A stretch of 64,000 nt of DNA. Origin: Prosapia bicincta (Eukaryota; Arthropoda; Insecta; Hemiptera; Cercopidae). The notes under the pieces were generated by a model. The model was not told the origin of the DNA. It saw nothing but the letters and a program-made list of their open reading frames with translations, and searched no databases. This document shows positions 60,033 to 64,000 of the stretch, piece after piece. A program made the translations under genes and the position numbers. Position 1 is the stretch's first letter; each line of letters begins with the position of its first letter. The stretch covers positions 62,735,898-62,799,897 of the forward strand of contig JBAIZL010000006.1 of NCBI GenBank assembly GCA_036971475.1. The letters are read 5' to 3'.

Positions 60033-60330
60033 AATTAAAGAAAGTTTGTGGTTAAGAAGTTTTTGTGTATTTATTATTAAACTCATTGAGGATAATTTCT
60101 TTAAAAATCAGACAAAACCAAGAGCTTTCTGGGCCTTTGGAGATGAAACTACTTTGCACTCTGCCACTCCATTTCAGGATTGTACTTGTAGAACCAGATC
60201 TCATCAGACATGACCATTTTATTCAGAGTAAGTTTGGCAGTCGCTTTTCTTAACATCAAAGCTTTTCACTAACTTGAATGGTAAAACCAATCCCACCATA
60301 GCCCAGAAAATCCCAAATCATCCGCAAGTA

Positions 60331-61112
60331 ATTTTCATCAGTTCGGCTTGCTAAAGGTCTCACAGTTGTGTCATCTCCAACATTCTCGTGGTCATTTTTT
60401 AACCTCTTGTCATATGAGAACCATTTATTGCACTTTAAAAAATATTTTTTTTTAATAGGCCTCTTGAATCATATCAATTCCTAAATAGGTTTTATTAAGT
60501 TTCACACAAAACTATTGACTTATGTTGCTCCAATTTAACACAATGCTACTAGTGCTTCTTTCTCTCATTATTATTTTTCATTTACAATACCTACAAATAG
60601 AAATTGAGAAATATTATTTGTTTATGGAGGTTATTTTTCCTCCTTGTAAAACATGTAGTTACCCCAAATTGACTAAATTTGGAGAATTATGTACAAAATT
60701 GTGTTCCTCCAGACCTTTGAATATTTTATTCAAATATTTAGTTTGTGTTTTTATACTATTATGTATTCATTAAAGTCTGTAAAAAATGAAGAATTCCTGA
60801 AATCCTTGGCACAAGAATGATGACTCAAATTCTGCTTGTGTCATATGAAGTTGTATTTGCCAGAGATTCTACAGTGTTAAGTTGATCAAATATTACTAGG
60901 GATGATATTCTAATTGTGTTGTGATTCCATATAATACTCTTTACCTATGATATTATAATGTATATTCAATATATTAATGTTTCAGAATATTTTTTCATGC
61001 ATTGTAGTGTAGCGGATATTAAAAAATGTTAAAACCATATGTTTGTACTAGTGTATTCAAATTTTTTCCTATAAAATACATTACTTTAAATTCAATATAA
61101 ATACCCTATTAT
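60331..61112. other. No feature recognised
   Basis: AT-rich; the 83-codon ORF at 60522-60773 has no recognisable domain. Confidence 0.5.
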
Positions 61113-61335
<223 letters not shown>

Positions 61336-61340
61336 ATATA

Positions 61341-62256
<916 letters not shown>

Positions 62257-62394
62257 CTTGTTCATATGCCATTAAGCTTAAAAAATATAAAATAATTATC
62301 TTACAGAAACTTACAATATATCATCATTGTTCGGAATAAAATGACTTATCTGTGGCTTACTGTATTATACTTGCTTCTTTCATTATTCTGAGGC

Positions 62395-62815
62395 GTTTAT
62401 ATATGCATATATGCTAGGTGTATTATTATACTGCATTTATTAATTCTAGAGGCGTATCTTCCGGTTTTCTATTACAAAAATAGCAGTAGTTTTCTTTCAG
62501 TGCAGGACTGCCGATTGAGTGTGTTAGTAGCTGATAGGTGCGCACGGTCAGAGGTTACTATGTTGTTTTCATTTACGCTTTATTTTTTTATCGGGCAGTT
62601 GGAGGCCCGGGTCTACCTTCCCCAGAAGTGCCTTATGGCCATTACTGTATATATTTGTGTCTGTGTTTCATGGTTTTTCTTGATATAGTAGAAACAAGAC
62701 ACAATACAGTAATAGAAACTGGATTTATAAAAGAAATTGTGGAAGAAAAATATTAAAAGAAAATTGTATCTGGAAAATAATTAACAAATTCGAAAGTTTA
62801 TTAAAGTGTAAAGTA
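62395..62815. repeat. Dispersed repeat, copy 2 left part
   Basis: Homologous to 57230-57646. At 62790 AATTCGAAAGTTTATTAAAG crosses the site where copy 1 carries the 57647-59393 insertion, so it serves as an empty site. Confidence 0.75.
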
Positions 62816-63295
62816 CTCGAATAATTAAAATTAAGATAATGGCTAGACCAGGTTTAGAAGAGCAGTCACATTGAGAAGTACCATGGCTGATTTCTTGCCT
62901 GACTAAATTTGTTTACATCAATGGATTTCTTTTCCTTCAATTTAACATGTTAATTGGTTGTCTCTTGAAATTTATTTTATTTTTTTGGGGAGGGGTTGAG
63001 CTGATTGGTTCTAGAACCTGCCTCTGAATAAGTGTGAAATACAGTAAATTCCTGTATTTACCAGCAGTTGCTTCTGTAAGAAGTCTCAAAGCAAGCCACC
63101 CCATAAAACCAAATAAGCTCTAATTATCCCTTGTAACTATGTCATTTGAACGTATTTCAAATTGTAAAGGAGTACATCCTAATATACTAATAATTAACCT
63201 ATGGGGGACCCATTGTAAACAACAGATACAAAGTATTTAGCACAATTTTAAAATTAACAAATACCTGAAAATTAGAATTAGAGGTACTGGTGGTA
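62816..63295. other. About 480-bp segment absent from repeat copy 1
   Basis: Sequence between TAAAGTGTAAAG and GAAAAAATGGAAATATGG has no counterpart in copy 1 (where TGTAAAGAGAAAATTG is continuous), so it is either an insertion here or a loss there. No element ends recognised. Confidence 0.5.
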
Positions 63296-64000
63296 TACAA
63301 GGAAAAAATGGAAATATGGTGCCCAACTATGACTTTTGTCAAACAACTTTTAAAATAAATAAAGATGGAAGCAACAAAGAAAGTTGGGCACATACTCTTG
63401 TACCTTCATTCTGTAACCTTCAGATCATGCTAACTGCATTACGTAAATGACGTTAAGGTGATGGAAATATTTGTAACTAAGGTTTATAGTTATTATTATT
63501 ACATTATAATCATGCTACTGTGGCCTATTGTTTTATTTTATATTGAATTTGGCCAAAGCTTTACTCATGGGGTGTGATGCTTAAGAGGGTGCATTATCAT
63601 GGTGAAAACTCAATCATCTTTGATCTCTGAGTGGGCTGGGCACACTGGATCCTTCAAACAATGGAGCACTTCAGAGTAAAATGACCTGTGACAGTCTGTC
63701 CTAATGAATAATTTCTTTGAAATCAGAGATAAAAATGAGCTTTCATGCATGAACACTAAGCTTATGTGAGCTTCCTGGGCCTTTAGAGATTAAACAGTCT
63801 GCTAATTGGCACTCTGCCACTCCATTTCAGGATTGTACTTGTAGAGCCAGATCTCATCAGCCATGGCCACTTTATTTACAATAAGTTTAGCAGACGCTTT
63901 CCTCGATATCAAAGCTTTTCACTAACTTGAACAGCAAAACCAATCCCACTGTAGGCTAAAACAATCCCAGATCATCTGCAAGTAATTTTCCTCAGTTCGG
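63296..64000 (-). pseudogene. Mariner transposase relic, copy 2, cut by the window edge
   Basis: Minus strand shows DEIWLYKYNPEMEWQ near 63840 and HHDNAPS, stop, then MSKALAKFNIK near 63540-63610. Homologous to 59406-60330 but without the 248-bp insertion. Confidence 0.8.

Larger units (their letters stand above)
59831..60078. mobile_element. Hammerhead inverted-repeat insertion with 12-bp target duplication, AUGUACAU family
   Basis: AAACTCATTGAG is duplicated exactly at 59819-59830 and 60079-60090. Inside, arms TAATAATAAATACACAAA (59864) and TTTGTGTATTTATTATTA (60061-60078) extend inward through ACCTCTTAACCACAAACTTT and the complement, with a ribozyme in each arm. The left end has about 32 extra bases outside the repeat. 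The second mariner copy lacks the insertion. Confidence 0.88.
59406..60330 (-). pseudogene. Mariner transposase relic, copy 1
   Basis: Minus strand reads MVMSDEIWFYKYNPEMEWQS (60160-60219), with the first catalytic Asp in DEIW, and further on HHDNAPSQTLFTMSKALAKF (59660-59720), with the second Asp in HDN. This is the D...D spacing of mariner transposases. Stops and frameshifts break it, the third Asp region is not recognisable, and a 248-bp hammerhead element (59831-60078) is inserted between the two Asp blocks. Copy 2 is at 63296-64000. Confidence 0.8.

Overview
The window is AT-rich eukaryotic DNA. It has long introns and is dense in transposon relics and (TA)n/(CA)n microsatellites. There are no rRNA or intact tRNA genes, no operons and no bacterial signals. 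The mix of mobile elements (mariner and mariner-like, pogo/Tigger, piggyBac and hAT MITEs, RTE/Jockey-type LINE relics, Penelope-like fragments) fits an invertebrate, most likely an arthropod. The species cannot be fixed from sequence alone.

Only one host gene is supported. It runs on the + strand with coding exons at 29147-29581, 34193-34329 and 45124-45367. Splice sites and phases agree and give a 271-residue protein with two membrane segments and a long cytosolic tail. I do not recognise its function. Any 5' UTR exon upstream of 29125 was not found, and both introns (4.6 and 10.8 kb) are full of transposon debris.

The most striking content is a set of inverted-repeat elements whose arms carry compact hammerhead-ribozyme motifs. 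The core is CUGANGA, then one extra base, a short stem II and GAAA. In every family the residues from the last A of GAAA form a perfect 6-8 nt palindrome (AAGCUU, AUGUACAU, ACGUGU, ACAUGU, AACGUU, AGUUAACU, ACGGCCGU) followed by A, C or U. This matches the minimal, dimerising hammerheads known from Penelope-like elements (PLEs). Two loci (20.2 and 35.6 kb) also keep PLE-type C-terminal coding. Two insertions (57647-59393 and 59831-60078) have exact 12-bp target duplications. Several copies sit between (TA)n tracts.

Layout: 0-4.5 kb, tandem hammerhead units, a LINE tail and foldbacks; 4.7-5.4 kb, CA/TA microsatellites with a perfect palindrome; 8.4-9.2 kb, LINE relic; 12.6-14 kb, long-TIR MITE and TA-flanked hammerhead foldbacks; 14.6-16.4 kb, decayed Tigger; 17-25 kb, assorted MITEs and a mariner-like relic; 26.1-26.9 kb, a 16-bp minisatellite of about 50 units; 27.8-45.8 kb, the host gene and its TE-filled introns; 46-47.9 kb, TA-flanked foldbacks; 53.4-54 kb, RTE LINE relic; 55.1 kb, piggyBac MITE; 57.2-64 kb, two copies of a mariner-containing repeat, one interrupted twice by hammerhead elements, and a deleted mariner lying in a TA/GA microsatellite.
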